DNA of 36,783 nt from Desulfoscipio geothermicus (GTDB taxonomy: Bacteria > Bacillota > Desulfotomaculia > Desulfotomaculales > Desulfallaceae). The notes under the pieces are model-generated. The model saw only the letters and a list, made by a program, of their open reading frames with translations. It had not been told where the DNA came from and ran no database searches. The position numbers were made by a program, and so were the translations under genes. How positions within the stretch are numbered: position 1 is the stretch's first letter; each line of letters opens with the position of its first letter. The stretch is from positions 1 to 36,783 of the forward strand of contig JAENYF010000032.1 in the NCBI GenBank assembly GCA_016841905.1, given 5' to 3'. This document shows positions 1 to 8,339 of the stretch, in pieces.

Positions 1-56
1 TATACTATAGGTGGGGATGCTTTTTGTGTTTTATATGGACTTTTTCAGTGGTCTCG
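1..56 (-). mobile_element. End of a further IS1182-like copy (truncated by window edge)
   Basis: Bases 1-56 resemble the promoter-side end of the IS1182-like copy at 1673-1741: the same run tgctttttgtgttttat followed by the terminal repeat actttttcagtggtctcg. This copy lacks about 13 bases present in the other. It therefore looks like the end of a second, related element whose body lies outside the window. Strand is assigned by analogy with the complete copy. Confidence 0.65.
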
Positions 57-81
57 GACGGTTCGAGACCACTGAAAAAGT
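39..81. repeat. 18-bp inverted repeat formed by two abutting IS ends
   Basis: actttttcagtggtctcg (39-56) and its perfect reverse complement (64-81) face each other across the 7-base spacer gacggtt. The left arm is the end of one IS1182-like copy and the right arm is the start of the next, so two copies lie head-to-tail almost in contact. Confidence 0.85.
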
Positions 82-1741
82 ACCCTTTTGAAGCCAGCTC
101 AGCCTCAGCCCTAACCCCATTTTGTCGGTTAATCAGCTTCCAACGGTAAAAAATCTTCAAAACAAGCCATTGCAACCATTTTAGGCGGATACCAACTTGG
201 CTATCCGCTTTAAATTTACCGCCAGGGCCGTTAGCTTAGCTTGAATGCGCACACTTTGTAGACCGTAGCCTTTGGCTCGGTCCAACCCATGGAATCTTTT
301 TAATTCGGCATGCTTGGGTTCGATTTTCGCTCGCTTGCGGTACTCATCAAGGAATTCCGGGGTTTTAGCTCTTTGACTGTACTCATATAACTCAGGAGTA
401 TTTACGCTGACTGTCAGTAGTTTAGCTATCCGCGTACTTTTGCGTACGCACTCAGCCCGGCGAGAACAATTGCGGCAGCGCTCACGCTCAAAGCTGTAGT
501 TCAACAACTTCTCTTTCTTGCCATTTCGTTCACGGTTTTTGGCCTTTACTTTTACCGTTTCATTGCCCATGACACAAAACCATTGGTCACTGTCTTTGTT
601 GTAGCTGAACAGTTCTTCGTCTATTTTGTATGTACTGGCACTTACCGGTATATAGGCTGCAGCTTCTTTTTCCTTGATCAGATTAAGGATGTCAGGCCGG
701 AAATAGGCTTTATCTCCATATACTCCGGTCACGGTCGTCCGGCTTGAATGGTTTCCTCAAGGTGGTCTTTAAAATTGCTGCCATCAACATAAGAGCCTGG
801 TTCTACAGTAACACTGGTTATTAAACTGCCGTCGGTAGTTTGGCATATTTCTGCCTTGTAGCCGTAAAACGAACGGGTCTTGCTTTTGTAACCTACTCGG
901 GCATCTTTGTCCACCAGTGAACGTATTCCTTTTTGTTCTATGAACAGGTCGCTTGCTAAGATTTCCTGCGCTTTCTCGGTTGCTTGGATTACTGCCTCGG
1001 ATGTATCTTCCTCAACTTGTTCGATCAGGTCTTCCAGATAGTCTTTCATAACTTGTTTCGCTTCAACGTGATCTTCTATTTGCGTGTAATCCGGTATTGC
1101 ATATTCTTCCTGCTCCATGGCTTTAAATATATTTTTAGCCAACTGCTTCATGATTCGTTCGGGTACTTTTTTGATGGTGTTTGCTTCTATATGGGTGGTG
1201 TCGATTGCAATGCCGCTGCTGCTGTTAATTATGCCTTTGGCTATACATTGGCGGATGATTTCGGTGATGATGGTATCCAGGCTAATGTCTTTTAAGCGCT
1301 GGGTCCGGAATTTGGCCAGTAAGCTGGTTTCGGGGAGGGGATCTTCAGGATTAAGCCCTATAAACCATTTGTATGCCAGGTTTACGGTTAGTTCTTGGAT
1401 CAGTTGTTCATCGGACAGGTTGTATAGGTATTTTATGATCTGGATCCTGAGCATCATTTCCGGTTCTTTAGCGGGTCTGCCGAAGTTTTTGCAGTATCTA
1501 TCTGTTAATAGTTCATTGATAAAGCTGAGGGATATTGCGGCGTTTATGCGCTTTAATATGTGATCCTTCGGTATTATATGGTATAATCCAGTGTAGAAGC
1601 TTCCTTGTTTATGGGTGGTTTCAACTAGCATAAAAGGCATGCCCTCCCGTATATTTGGTTGTGGTGACTTAATTATACTTTAGGTGGGTATGCTTTTTGT
1701 GTTTTATTTTGGATTGAATTTGGACTTTTTCAGTGGTCTCG
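64..1741 (-). mobile_element. IS1182-family insertion sequence, transposase frameshifted
   Basis: The element is bounded by perfect 18-bp terminal inverted repeats, cgagaccactgaaaaagt at 64-81 and its complement at 1724-1741. It encodes an IS1182/DUF772-type DDE transposase on the minus strand, split in two reading frames. About 1.68 kb is normal for the family. No clear target-site duplication is seen: the left flank is the end of another copy and the right flank is the direct repeat of the neighbouring IS4-like element. Confidence 0.85.
181..1640 (-). pseudogene. IS1182-family transposase, split by a frameshift
   Basis: The N-terminal part (1640 down to 729, 303 codons) has the IS1182 start region (TTHKQGSFY, then the DUF772 segment with RIQIIKYLYNLSDEQLI) and the first catalytic Asp in AIDTTHIEA. 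The C-terminal part (732 down to 181) carries the second Asp in YGDKAY, a Cys-rich insertion (CRNCSRRAEC) and the catalytic Glu in EPKHAELKR. The frames overlap at 729-732: the first ends in ...AGRP-stop and the second begins GTG-ACC-GGA. Restoring one G (CCG-GTG-ACC) would read GRPVTGVYGDKAY, so a single-base deletion explains the break. No typical slippery heptamer is visible, which argues against programmed frameshifting. Probably inactive unless the two halves complement. Confidence 0.8.
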
Positions 1742-1749
1742 GACAGTCC

Positions 1750-3426
1750 CAATGTCATCAAGTTATGCAACCATAAATAGGGATTAAAAATATTTCATAA
1801 ATACACCCAAAAAAATACAAAATGACTTGACTTTTTAAAAAGAGCCCCATAATCGAAATGAGTACCATTTTATGGTATACCTTGAAATTATAGGTGATTC
1901 TAATGACTGAAAAGGGCTTTTTAGAAGGAATGCGCATTACTCAAGAGCTGATCCATGATGTTGTATTCATGTGCGAATGCCGTACCAAACCAACCTATTT
2001 TACGCGAGCTTCTAACTGTAAAATGGATTTTCAAGACCTCATTATGTTTCATCTCAACTTTATCAAAAAAACCCTTCAACTGGAATTAGACCTGTTTTTT
2101 AAAAACATTAAAGGGGATGATAAAACGATTACTAAACAGGGATATTCTTAAGCTAGGCAGAAAATATCCCCCGCCGCCTTTATCAAAATGGCTGACGCCA
2201 TAATAACTTGGTACTACGACGATGATAGTTTTAAAAAATTTATGGGGTATAGGGTTTGCGCTATTGATGCCTCCATCTTGGAACTCAACAACTCCAAGCG
2301 TTTAAGGGATGCCTTTGGTTATAGTGAAGGTAATTCAATTACTCTGGCACGTGCAAAAGCATCCGGTATTTACGACATCGAAAATGATTTAATGCTTACC
2401 TCAAAAATTACAAAATATACTACCGGGGAACGGGAAATCGCCATTGACCTAATTGAGAAACTAAAAAAAATGGGTTTAAAAAATGACCTCAATCTTTTTG
2501 ACAGGGGATACCCTTCAAAAGATTTTATCACCTATCTTGAAGATAGCGGAATTAAGCATGTTATCCGCATTTCCAGTGAAAAGATCAGGCAAGTTCATCG
2601 GGCCCAGGAGTCTGATCAAATAATTGATCTATTGGTTGGCAATAAGAAAACAGTAAAAACCAGGGTTGTGCGATTTATGCTGGACTCGGATGTGGAAGAA
2701 GTGCTTCTTACCAATTTATTTGACGAAAACATAGGCGTCCATGACTTTAAGGTGCTATATTTTAAACGCTGGGGTATCGAAACTAAATTTAATGAGCTTA
2801 AAAACCGACTTCAAATTGAAAACTTCACTGGTGATACAGTTATTGCGATAGAGCAAGATTTTTACGCATCCATTTACTTATCAAATATGGCGGCCCTGGC
2901 AAAGAGTGAAGCTAATGAAAAGATAGCCCTTGGAAATAAGGATAAAGGCTTAATGTATGGCTATAGAGTAAATGTAAATATATTGATCGGCAAGTTGAAG
3001 GATTCCCTGGTGTTTATGTTGCTGGAAGATGATCCTCAGAAACGAACTGCGATGTATAGCCGGATAATGAACGAGTTGGTGAAAAATGTGATCCCTATCC
3101 GTCCCGGAAGAAAATATAACCGAAGGAAATCCCTAAACGCCAATAAGCATTCGGCTAACCTAAAAAACAGTTTGTAGGGCGCTTAGTTAAAATCTCGGGT
3201 TCAAGACCGAGACCATCCCCAGATATAACGGGCATGCTTATAGTTTTATCCGTATGCCCCGGGTATGTTGTTGCCTTTTTTCCTAAGGAATTTTTCAAAG
3301 TTATTTTTATTTTCCGCCCTGTGATGGAAACCGGTAAGGATAAAAAACGTTGAGCCAATTTTTATATTTAGTTCTATAAAATTAAGGGTTGCTGCTAGTT
3401 ATTGGTTGCATAGCTTGATGACATTG
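1750..3426 (+). mobile_element. IS4/IS231-like insertion sequence, transposase interrupted
   Basis: Terminal inverted repeats of about 23 bp with one mismatch lie at 1750-1772 (beginning caatgtcatcaag) and 3404-3426. Both ends are flanked by the direct repeat ggacagtcc (from 1741 on the left and from 3428 on the right). The element holds one rightward transposase gene (1894-3177) with an in-frame stop and a non-coding 3' tail. The exact boundary is uncertain by one or two bases because the flanking repeat is itself palindromic. Confidence 0.8.
1894..3177 (+). pseudogene. IS4-family transposase with premature in-frame TAA
   Basis: Reading 1894-3177 in one frame gives 427 codons interrupted once, by TAA at 2149-2151; both sides are in the same frame (GYS-stop-ARQKISPAAFIKMADA). 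A change from a lysine AAA codon is the simplest explanation. The downstream 329 residues hold the catalytic domain: Asp in CAIDAS, Asp in LFDRGYPS, and the IS4 signature Y-x2-R-x3-E-x6-K in YFKRWGIETKFNELK. The upstream 85 residues resemble the N-terminal region of such transposases. The stop removes the N-terminus from any catalytic product that starts at 2188, and no good ribosome site precedes that ATG. Probably a recent, single-mutation pseudogene. Confidence 0.85.
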
Positions 3427-3490
3427 GGGACAGTCCCTCGCTAAGTTAATATATTAATCAATTAAAGGAGTTAAGCGTTTAAGGAAACCC

Positions 3491-3520
3491 CTCCATATAC
3501 TCCGGTCACGGTCAGGCCGG
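3491..3520. repeat. Short orphan copy of an IS1182 transposase segment
   Basis: Bases 3491-3513 are identical to 714-736, which spans the frameshift site of the IS1182-like transposase. The following caggccgg (3513-3520) matches a second nearby piece of the same gene (693-700). The stretch sits outside both elements, just before the terminator of the dikinase-fusion gene. It may be a relic of an earlier insertion or deletion. Confidence 0.5.
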
Positions 3521-3539
3521 ATTACCTTTTCATAATATC

Positions 3540-3575
3540 AAAAACCCTTCCCCGGCAAACCAGGGAGGGGCTTTT
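3540..3575 (-). terminator. Rho-independent terminator after the dikinase-fusion gene
   Basis: An 11-bp stem with one mismatch and one wobble pair (cccttccccgg / ccagggagggg, loop caaa) is flanked by As at 3540-3544. Read leftward it becomes a GC-rich hairpin followed by TTTTT, 12 bases past the stop codon. It may also work in the other direction (cttttc). Confidence 0.75.
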
Positions 3576-3586
3576 CATTAACCAAT

Positions 3587-6500
3587 TCAATCCTCGCGCA
3601 AACGCAAGAGATGGGCAGGATCATAAATAGAATTGATTTTACTTGCAAACAAGGTTTGGTTCTTAATATCCTGGTCGGTTACATAATGAATGTCCAGAAG
3701 GCCATCTGTACGATAGCCTGTTCTCAAATAATTAATTTCCGATAAGGCCATGCTCCAGCCATTAAGCCATAAATCAAGCGTTTGTCTTTGCTCCGGCGTC
3801 CCCTCAAAATGAATAATTAAATCAATATCACTGTTAAGTCTTGCAGTACCGTAATTTGTGCTCCCAAACAGATAAATACCCTTTACACCGAATGCTTTAA
3901 GGTCCATCTTGGCTGAGATTTGCTCCGCCATATAATGACGCCACTTCCAACCTTGATTGTCTTTGGGATCTGTCTTATCTTCTATTTCAATCAGGTTAGC
4001 ATTGGAGTTTGCGTCGGGCTTAGCCGGATAGTCAAGATAGGCTACTGCCTTTTCTAAGTCTGCATTCATTAGAACAAATAGTTCCTGGCCATGGTAACTC
4101 TCTGCTACATTAATTACCTTGATGACATGCTCTAAATAAGCATATGCAGGCAAAATATTGACCAAAGCATTAGTACTTCGAGTGAAAAAGTAATTGGAAA
4201 ATAACACTTCGTTGTCTTCCGGATATAACGGCAAATACTTAATGTTTTCCTCAACTAAATCTTGGAAAAAATGTGTTCCAAAGGATAACTCCGGTTGGTA
4301 TTTCGATTCCTTCTTAGCGACTTCAATAAGCATCGAAGAGTTATTAATATCGGAATAGGTCACCCTTACACCTAGCTTGATATCTCCGCGGCTGCCCCAG
4401 CGGCCCGGGCCCATTAAAATAAAGCTTCGTCGCGGCAAGATGCGATTTAATTCGCCGATGGCACTTCCGACATTGACTAAGTCCTGGTGGTTTTCCAACT
4501 TACCGTATTCTTCAGGGTCAACATAAACAACCGTCTTAATGCCGGTGACCCTCCCATTAGAAACATACCGGTTGGCTGTAAAAATCATATTTTGAACAGC
4601 AATATTGGTGGGAATAGCTACAGGAACATTGCCTTGCGTTGTGCTTTGCGGACGACACTGCAGCAGATAAATATTCTCTCCATCACTTGCAAATTCAATA
4701 TCAACCGGGTAACCTAATTTTTCTTGTAAAAGTGACATTACAGAATGCAGTTGGGCAACAATTGGAGTCTTTTCAATTAATTCATCAAAGGTGATGATGA
4801 TATTATCTCTTTGAAAATCTGTAGCAAATTTATTAAGTTCAGTAATAAAATCATCTTTTAAGACTGAAGCAATATAATTGAGACGTGGGATATCATTTCC
4901 ATAATCTTTGATATATTGAGCTATTGAGATGGTCAAGAAACGGTTATTCTCTATATCCAGGACATCCATCTTCTGCGGCGAATATTTATGCATTTCCTGG
5001 GGTACCTGATTAACACGAATATTTGGTTGTCCGGGCGATATTAGCACTGGAAAATCATCGCCTACTCTATCAACCGCACGCGTTCCCAGCCCAACAACCA
5101 TACGCAGAAGGCCATCCTCACGCTTAATTCGCGGTGACCACCGAAACTCGTTATTACTAAAAGCGACGCCGGAAAAAATAGGAGCGTAATAGGGTCCTAT
5201 CCTGCAGCCAACAACTTCTTGAATCATAACTCCCATTTGGTCGGTATAATCAAGCAAATTATGTTCTATGCGATACTGGATCGAATCGGGACTAAACATC
5301 GAGGCATATACTTCAAGAATTCCATCCACCAAACTCTTAAGGCGTTCGGCTCTTGTCCCTTTATTGGTTAGGAACAAGCTTTTATATTTGCCGGAAAACG
5401 AAGAACCTAATTGATCCTCAAGCAAACTTGACGACCTTATAATTAAAGCCTTGTTCTCACTATATTCAAGAATTTGGTAGAGCTCATTCATTACATAAGG
5501 TGACAAGCGAGCATTTTTTAGAGTTTGAATAACTTTTGGATAAATAATACGTATTTCTAAAAGGTCTCTGTACTTATGTTCGTTCAGTTCATCAAGGCCA
5601 TTATCGTGGATCAGCTTGACTAATTCATCAGAAGCAATGTACCATGTTTTAGGAACCTTTATATTGGCAAATTCCGGATTATCTGCCCTGTAGTTCTTAA
5701 TGATTTGCTTAGCTAAAAATAGCCCCGCAGCCTTCCCCCCGATTTTTCCTGTACTTTTCGGAGAACAAATGAAGGTTTTCAGCAATTCACAAAAGTCTTC
5801 AACTAAAGCGTACTTTCTTGCGTTCTCAATTAACTTAGGATTATCAGTTAAAAATCTGCGTGCCAGTTCTACAATTAGCCATCTCTGCGTAGCCTTATTA
5901 TAAATGGCATTGGACTTTACAGTCTTTAAATACTTGCTCAACGCCTTTAAAACATCCTTCACGTCGGCATCCGCTTTATCAACAAGTTTTATTAAGTCAT
6001 AAGTTTTCCCCTGATATATCCATAAATTAATATAATGAAATATTTGTGAATCCTTTAAATATGTTTTAGCAACGCTAAAAACACTCTCGCTCAAACGCAG
6101 AACATCCACAGCCGGCATTTTTTCCAAAGGAAAATTGATTTCCCCCTGGTATTCATATTTGGTCCAGTTCATTTCCTGATAAATATCCCTGACTGAGTCC
6201 TGATTGTCTTTAGCCAAAAGGGCTAGTAGCTTTTCACAGACATAAAGCAGCATTTCATGGTCGGTAATCTGCAATAGTTTGACAATTGCTTCCCAATTAC
6301 TTCTTGACTCGCTTGTTTCCTGGATACTTTTTCGCTCGATCATTTGAGATATTTTTTTCGCTACGGTGTTCAGAAGCTTTTCTTCCTGCACTAAAAATAC
6401 ATTTTTATCTTCATCAACTTCATTATATGGATAGGCTGCTTGAAGGTAGCCACGAACTTCGTCCCTGACAATAATTGGGGATCGGATTTCACGATGAATT

Positions 6501-6721
6501 GCTATTTCAGGTTTGGCAGTATAAGTTTGATCATCTAAAACAATGTTTACCACACAGGCCTGTGGATTGCAGAACCCCTGCGGCAGAATACTTGAAATTT
6601 CCATCAATATCTCCGGAATTGAATTATTAGTCAAGGCATCGTCTACTAAATATAGACACTCAAGCTCCTTGGCACGCTCTATAAAGGCTTCAACCGGGAT
6701 ACCCTGTAGTTCATCAACCAT
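3587..6721 (-). CDS. PEP synthase-like (PPDK N-terminal) protein fused to a C-terminal nucleotidyltransferase
   Basis: 1044 residues. Residues 1-310 show no domain I recognise (mostly helical; a GAF-like start is possible). Residues 325-700 match the PEP/pyruvate-binding ATP-grasp half of pyruvate phosphate dikinase/PEP synthase: IGGKAAGLFLAK (327-338), IIRSSSLLEDQ (427-437) and DIEFASDGENIYLLQCRPQS (674-693). The phosphohistidine swivel and the TIM-barrel PEP domain of true PEP synthase are absent. Residues 760-830 have a conserved-looking block with GPGRWGSRGDIKLGV. Residues 945-1040 form a small nucleotidyltransferase fold: LFGSTNYG (951-958) and SDIDLI (964-969) give the GS...DxD signature. 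ATG is preceded by aaggggag at 6728-6735. Single-gene transcript with its own terminator. The substrate is unknown; ATP-dependent phosphoryl or nucleotidyl transfer is inference. Confidence 0.8.
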   Translation of the reverse strand: MVDELQGIPVEAFIERAKELECLYLVDDALTNNSIPEILMEISSILPQGFCNPQACVVNIVLDDQTYTAKPEIAIHREIRSPIIVRDEVRGYLQAAYPYNEVDEDKNVFLVQEEKLLNTVAKKISQMIERKSIQETSESRSNWEAIVKLLQITDHEMLLYVCEKLLALLAKDNQDSVRDIYQEMNWTKYEYQGEINFPLEKMPAVDVLRLSESVFSVAKTYLKDSQIFHYINLWIYQGKTYDLIKLVDKADADVKDVLKALSKYLKTVKSNAIYNKATQRWLIVELARRFLTDNPKLIENARKYALVEDFCELLKTFICSPKSTGKIGGKAAGLFLAKQIIKNYRADNPEFANIKVPKTWYIASDELVKLIHDNGLDELNEHKYRDLLEIRIIYPKVIQTLKNARLSPYVMNELYQILEYSENKALIIRSSSLLEDQLGSSFSGKYKSLFLTNKGTRAERLKSLVDGILEVYASMFSPDSIQYRIEHNLLDYTDQMGVMIQEVVGCRIGPYYAPIFSGVAFSNNEFRWSPRIKREDGLLRMVVGLGTRAVDRVGDDFPVLISPGQPNIRVNQVPQEMHKYSPQKMDVLDIENNRFLTISIAQYIKDYGNDIPRLNYIASVLKDDFITELNKFATDFQRDNIIITFDELIEKTPIVAQLHSVMSLLQEKLGYPVDIEFASDGENIYLLQCRPQSTTQGNVPVAIPTNIAVQNMIFTANRYVSNGRVTGIKTVVYVDPEEYGKLENHQDLVNVGSAIGELNRILPRRSFILMGPGRWGSRGDIKLGVRVTYSDINNSSMLIEVAKKESKYQPELSFGTHFFQDLVEENIKYLPLYPEDNEVLFSNYFFTRSTNALVNILPAYAYLEHVIKVINVAESYHGQELFVLMNADLEKAVAYLDYPAKPDANSNANLIEIEDKTDPKDNQGWKWRHYMAEQISAKMDLKAFGVKGIYLFGSTNYGTARLNSDIDLIIHFEGTPEQRQTLDLWLNGWSMALSEINYLRTGYRTDGLLDIHYVTDQDIKNQTLFASKINSIYDPAHLLRLRED

Positions 6722-6770
6722 CGATATCTCCCCTTATTGCCTTAATTAAATCATAATTGCTATAAAAACA

Positions 6771-6807
6771 TTTAGACTATACCTAAAAAGAAAAGGTATA
6801 GTCTAAA
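6771..6807 (-). terminator. Terminator of the glutamate dehydrogenase gene
   Basis: A perfect 14-bp inverted repeat (tttagactatacct / aggtatagtctaaa, 9-base A-rich loop) lies 19 bases past the dehydrogenase stop codon. On the leftward strand it is followed by tgttttta. Its A/T-rich outer stem lets it act in either direction. Confidence 0.7.
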
Positions 6808-6825
6808 TCAAAATAAATTAGAGAA

Positions 6826-8112
6826 CTAAACCCAGCCCCTGAGCTTCACAGCCTCCGCAACTCGGTTAATTGCAATAACATAAGCTGCATCACGCATATA
6901 CAAGTTTTTATCCTGGGCAAGCTTATGAACAGCCCAAAATGCCGCTGTCATTTTGTCATCAAGCTTCTCTAAAACTTCTTCCTTGGTCCAAAAATAATTC
7001 ATGTTGCACTGCACTTGCTCAAAGTAACTGCAGGTTACTCCTCCAGCATTACATAGAAAATCAGGAACAAGGTAAATATTTCTGGCTTTAATTAATTCAT
7101 CGCAATCTAACGTAGTAGGGCCGTTTGCACCCTCGCAGATTATTTTAACCTGCTGACTGACCATTGCACAGCACTCAGGCGTTATCTGGTTTTCCAATGC
7201 ACAGGGCAGGAGGATATCGACGTCCTGAGCAATCCATTCACCACCGTCTAATATCTCGCATCCTAATTCCTGCGCCTTGTATTTATCAATGGTACCAAAC
7301 GAATCTTTTATTGAAACCATCTGTTCTATATCAAGGCCGTTACTATTACGGAAAGTGTAAGCCTTACTATCTTGTTGATCCCAACAGGAGATGGCAATAA
7401 CCTTGCCGCCCATGTTCGTATATAAACGAGCAGCATATTCCGCAACATTGCCAAAACCTTGAATACTTGCTGTTGTAGAGGTAATATCCACATTTAGTGT
7501 TTTCAAGGCTTCACGCAAAGTATAAATAACACCATATCCTGTGGCCTCAGTTCGCCCGAGAGAGCCACCCATCCCAACAGGTTTTCCCGTAATAACACCC
7601 GGGTAGCGGCCTCCATAGATGGCCTCATATTCATCCATCATCCAGAGCATATGCTGACCATTGGTCATAACATCCGGCGCAGGAATATCAATAACAGGGC
7701 CCATATTCCTGCCGACCTGTCTTACAAAACCACGGCATAATCTTTCCTGCTCACCTTTAGATAGATTATGGGGGTCACAAATAACGCCACCTTTTCCTCC
7801 GCCCAGCGGAATATCTACAACCGCACATTTCCATGTCATCCACATAGACAAGGCTCTTATTGTATCGATTGTTTCATGGGGGTGAAAACGGATACCACCT
7901 TTAGCCGGTCCACGGGCATCATTATGCTGGATTCTATAACCATTAAATACCTTTGTAGTTCCATCATCCATTTTTACCGGGATAGTAAAGTGGTATTCAT
8001 GGCTTGGCTGGCGCAAAAATTCACGCACCGATTGATCTAAACCAATGATATCAGCCACGTTATCAAACTGTGTCTGAGCTGTTATGTAAGGATTATATCC
8101 TTTCTCGGTCAT
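6826..8112 (-). CDS. NAD(P)-dependent glutamate dehydrogenase
   Basis: Interconverts glutamate and 2-oxoglutarate plus ammonia in the cytoplasm. The 428-residue length fits hexameric Glu/Leu/Phe/Val dehydrogenases. The substrate-binding lysines are in KGGIRFHP (K71) and WKCAVVDIP (K95), the catalytic lysine in PLGGGKGG (K107) and the catalytic aspartate in PAPDVMTN (D147). The Rossmann dinucleotide-binding loop is GFGNVAE at 219-225. ATG is preceded by aggaggc at 8120-8126. The gene appears monocistronic: a good promoter lies at 8175-8203 and a terminator at 6771-6807. Cofactor preference and whether it is a gdhA or rocG type cannot be decided by eye; closely related family members use other amino acids, but the context and motifs favour glutamate. 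Confidence 0.92.
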   Translation of the reverse strand: MTEKGYNPYITAQTQFDNVADIIGLDQSVREFLRQPSHEYHFTIPVKMDDGTTKVFNGYRIQHNDARGPAKGGIRFHPHETIDTIRALSMWMTWKCAVVDIPLGGGKGGVICDPHNLSKGEQERLCRGFVRQVGRNMGPVIDIPAPDVMTNGQHMLWMMDEYEAIYGGRYPGVITGKPVGMGGSLGRTEATGYGVIYTLREALKTLNVDITSTTASIQGFGNVAEYAARLYTNMGGKVIAISCWDQQDSKAYTFRNSNGLDIEQMVSIKDSFGTIDKYKAQELGCEILDGGEWIAQDVDILLPCALENQITPECCAMVSQQVKIICEGANGPTTLDCDELIKARNIYLVPDFLCNAGGVTCSYFEQVQCNMNYFWTKEEVLEKLDDKMTAAFWAVHKLAQDKNLYMRDAAYVIAINRVAEAVKLRGWV

Positions 8113-8174
8113 TATAAAGCCTCCTACTTTTTCAACATTTGGTTGATTAATTTAGTAAAAAAATATCTACCTAT

Positions 8175-8203
8175 GTTATATATTATCATTAATCGTAGTG
8201 CAA
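8175..8203 (-). promoter_or_regulatory. Sigma-A-type promoter for glutamate dehydrogenase
   Basis: On the minus strand TTGCAC, a 17-base spacer and TATAAC lie about 60 bases upstream of the dehydrogenase start, the standard spacing for a housekeeping promoter. Confidence 0.55.
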
Positions 8204-8339
8204 TAAAATATTTAAATCACAAGCTTGCAATCAGTATTGCAAATTTTGCTCTTGTGGTATTTGCAAAGGAACAAAATGAGTATTACATGTATCGCTACTG
8301 GAACCTTCTATTCGTATGCTAATAGCAATGGAAAGGCTT

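Larger units (their letters stand above)
3178..3586. other. Intergenic stretch after the IS4-like transposase
   Basis: This 409-bp stretch has no convincing gene. 3178-3426 is the 3' non-coding end of the IS4-like element, including small hairpins (ctcgg/ccgag around 3196-3213; gggcat/atgccc around 3229-3260). 3427-3437 is the element's flanking repeat. 3491-3513 is identical to part of the IS1182-like transposase, and 3540-3575 is a terminator hairpin. A 67-codon leftward frame at 3155-3358 resembles nothing and overlaps the IS end, so it is not called. Confidence 0.6.

Noticed and set aside
60-75. ggttcgagacc resembling a tRNA T-arm
   Set aside because: It is the terminal repeat of the IS1182-like element.
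984-1563. Two rightward open frames inside the IS1182 element
   Set aside because: They are antisense shadows of the transposase and show no family features or ribosome sites.
3190-3220. tRNA T-arm-like sequence (ctcgggttcaagaccgag)
   Set aside because: The loop is eight bases and no acceptor, D or anticodon stems can be formed around it.
3155-3358. 67-codon leftward open frame after the IS4-like transposase
   Set aside because: It overlaps the IS 3' end, has no ribosome site and resembles no known protein.
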